A model generated the notes under the pieces. The model saw nothing but the letters and a program-made list of their open reading frames with translations. It had not been told where the DNA came from and ran no database searches. From an uncultured Lachnospiraceae bacterium (GTDB lineage: Bacteria; Bacillota; Clostridia; Lachnospirales; Lachnospiraceae), in the NCBI GenBank assembly GCA_947175305.1, contig CAMWMO010000089.1:1-6733 (forward strand): DNA of 6,733 bases, in the 5' to 3' direction. Below are positions 6,261 to 6,733 of the stretch, one piece after another. Position numbers and translations under genes: made by a program. The first letter of the stretch is position 1. Each line of letters starts with the position of its first letter.

Positions 6261-6289
6261 TTAATATGGATTTACCTGTACACTATAAC
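6261..6289 (+). promoter_or_regulatory. Candidate promoter for the MEMO/LigB-type gene
   Basis: TTAATA at 6261-6266 (four of six -35 bases), 17 nt, then TATAAC at 6284-6289 (five of six -10 bases), immediately after the terminator stem. The start would be near 6296, giving a leader of about 48 nt. The placement between a terminator and the next gene supports it; the -35 match is modest. Confidence 0.38.
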
Positions 6290-6343
6290 CGTCTTCTCTT
6301 TATACCTAAATCTAAATATAACTAACGAAAGGAACTCAGTATC

Positions 6344-6733
6344 ATGCCGATCATATTTACCTGTATGCTCCCTCACCCGCCGCTTATAGTTCCGGCTATC
6401 GGCAAGGGCGAGGAAAGGAAAATTCAAAAGACAATTGACGCATATCACGAAACTGCGCGTAGAATCGCAGCGTGCCGGCCGGAGACAATCATACTTATTT
6501 CTCCTCATCAGATCATGTATGCCGATTATTTTCATATTTCGCCGGGGGAAAGCGCTGATGGAGATTTTGGACAGTTCCGCGCACCCGAGGAGCAAATGAC
6601 AGTTTCTTACGATACCGCTTTTGTAGAGAAGCTGTGCGCACTGGCAGCGGAAAAAGATTTGCCGGCAGGCACTTTGGGAGAGCATGACAGGAAGTTAGAC
6701 CACGGCACTATGGTTCCCTTATATTTTGTAAAT
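6344..6733 (+). CDS. MEMO/LigB-type protein of the AmmeMemoRadiSam group, N-terminal part cut by window edge
   Basis: The open frame gives 130 codons starting MPIIFTCMLPHPPLIVPAIG and running off the right end. The fold is the class III extradiol dioxygenase subunit B (LigB) / MEMO1 type. Conserved pieces in view are HPPL with H11, a GxGEE-KxIQKTIDAY helix (20-34), a strand ending ISPH with H55, DYFHISPG (61-68), GDFGQF (73-78) and LDHGTMVPLYF with H120; these histidines fit the metal or active-site positions of the family. In Clostridia such genes usually go on to a C-terminal AMMECR1 domain, giving about 460 residues, and often neighbour a radical SAM partner; neither can be checked here. 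The precise reaction is not established for this group. The start is supported by AAAGGA at 6328-6333, 10 nt upstream. It is a separate unit from the GLUG gene because of the terminator between them. Confidence 0.82.
   Translation, partial: MPIIFTCMLPHPPLIVPAIGKGEERKIQKTIDAYHETARRIAACRPETIILISPHQIMYADYFHISPGESADGDFGQFRAPEEQMTVSYDTAFVEKLCALAAEKDLPAGTLGEHDRKLDHGTMVPLYFVN

Noticed and set aside
6272..6685. Minus-strand frame of 137 codons at the right end
   Set aside because: It overlaps the MEMO-type gene, whose plus-strand translation matches a known family over its whole visible length.

Overview
The window looks like chromosomal DNA from a gut-type anaerobic Clostridia, most likely Lachnospiraceae. 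The grounds are the protein families: GLUG-motif and CxxC-repeat surface proteins, a Big_2/InlB-type surface protein, an AmmeMemoRadiSam protein and a clostridial-type PTS Enzyme I. The assignment is by family resemblance only; there is no rRNA or other marker.

Layout. The left half is on the minus strand. Reading in transcription order from about 3060 down to 1, it holds a small membrane protein of unknown function (2526-3002), a GNAT acetyltransferase (1934-2410), a secreted, membrane-anchored Big_2/InlB-repeat protein (155-1915), and the first 41 codons of ptsI, Enzyme I of the phosphotransferase system (1-124, cut by the window edge). The last three are packed tightly (18 and 30 nt gaps) with no convincing terminator between them, so they may be co-transcribed from a promoter near 2461-2489. 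A 226-nt divergent intergenic region (3003-3228) carries back-to-back promoter candidates and a perfect 9-bp inverted repeat. The right half is on the plus strand: a 998-residue secreted GLUG / CxxC-repeat protein with a C-terminal membrane anchor (3229-6225), a hairpin terminator (6236-6257), a promoter candidate, and the N-terminal 130 codons of a MEMO/LigB-type protein of the AmmeMemoRadiSam group (6344 to the right edge).

How they may work together. Two divergently oriented units each encode a large exported protein with a signal peptide, adhesin-like repeats, an acidic linker and a C-terminal transmembrane helix but no LPXTG sortase signal. Both are probably held in the cytoplasmic membrane and project into or through the wall. 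The flanking ptsI and MEMO-type genes are cytosolic and probably unrelated in function. No mobile element, CRISPR array, tRNA or rRNA was seen. I found no clear new biological system; the points most worth a second look are the cysteine-rich extracellular repeats, the shared inverted repeat between the divergent genes, and the placement of ptsI directly behind a surface-protein gene.
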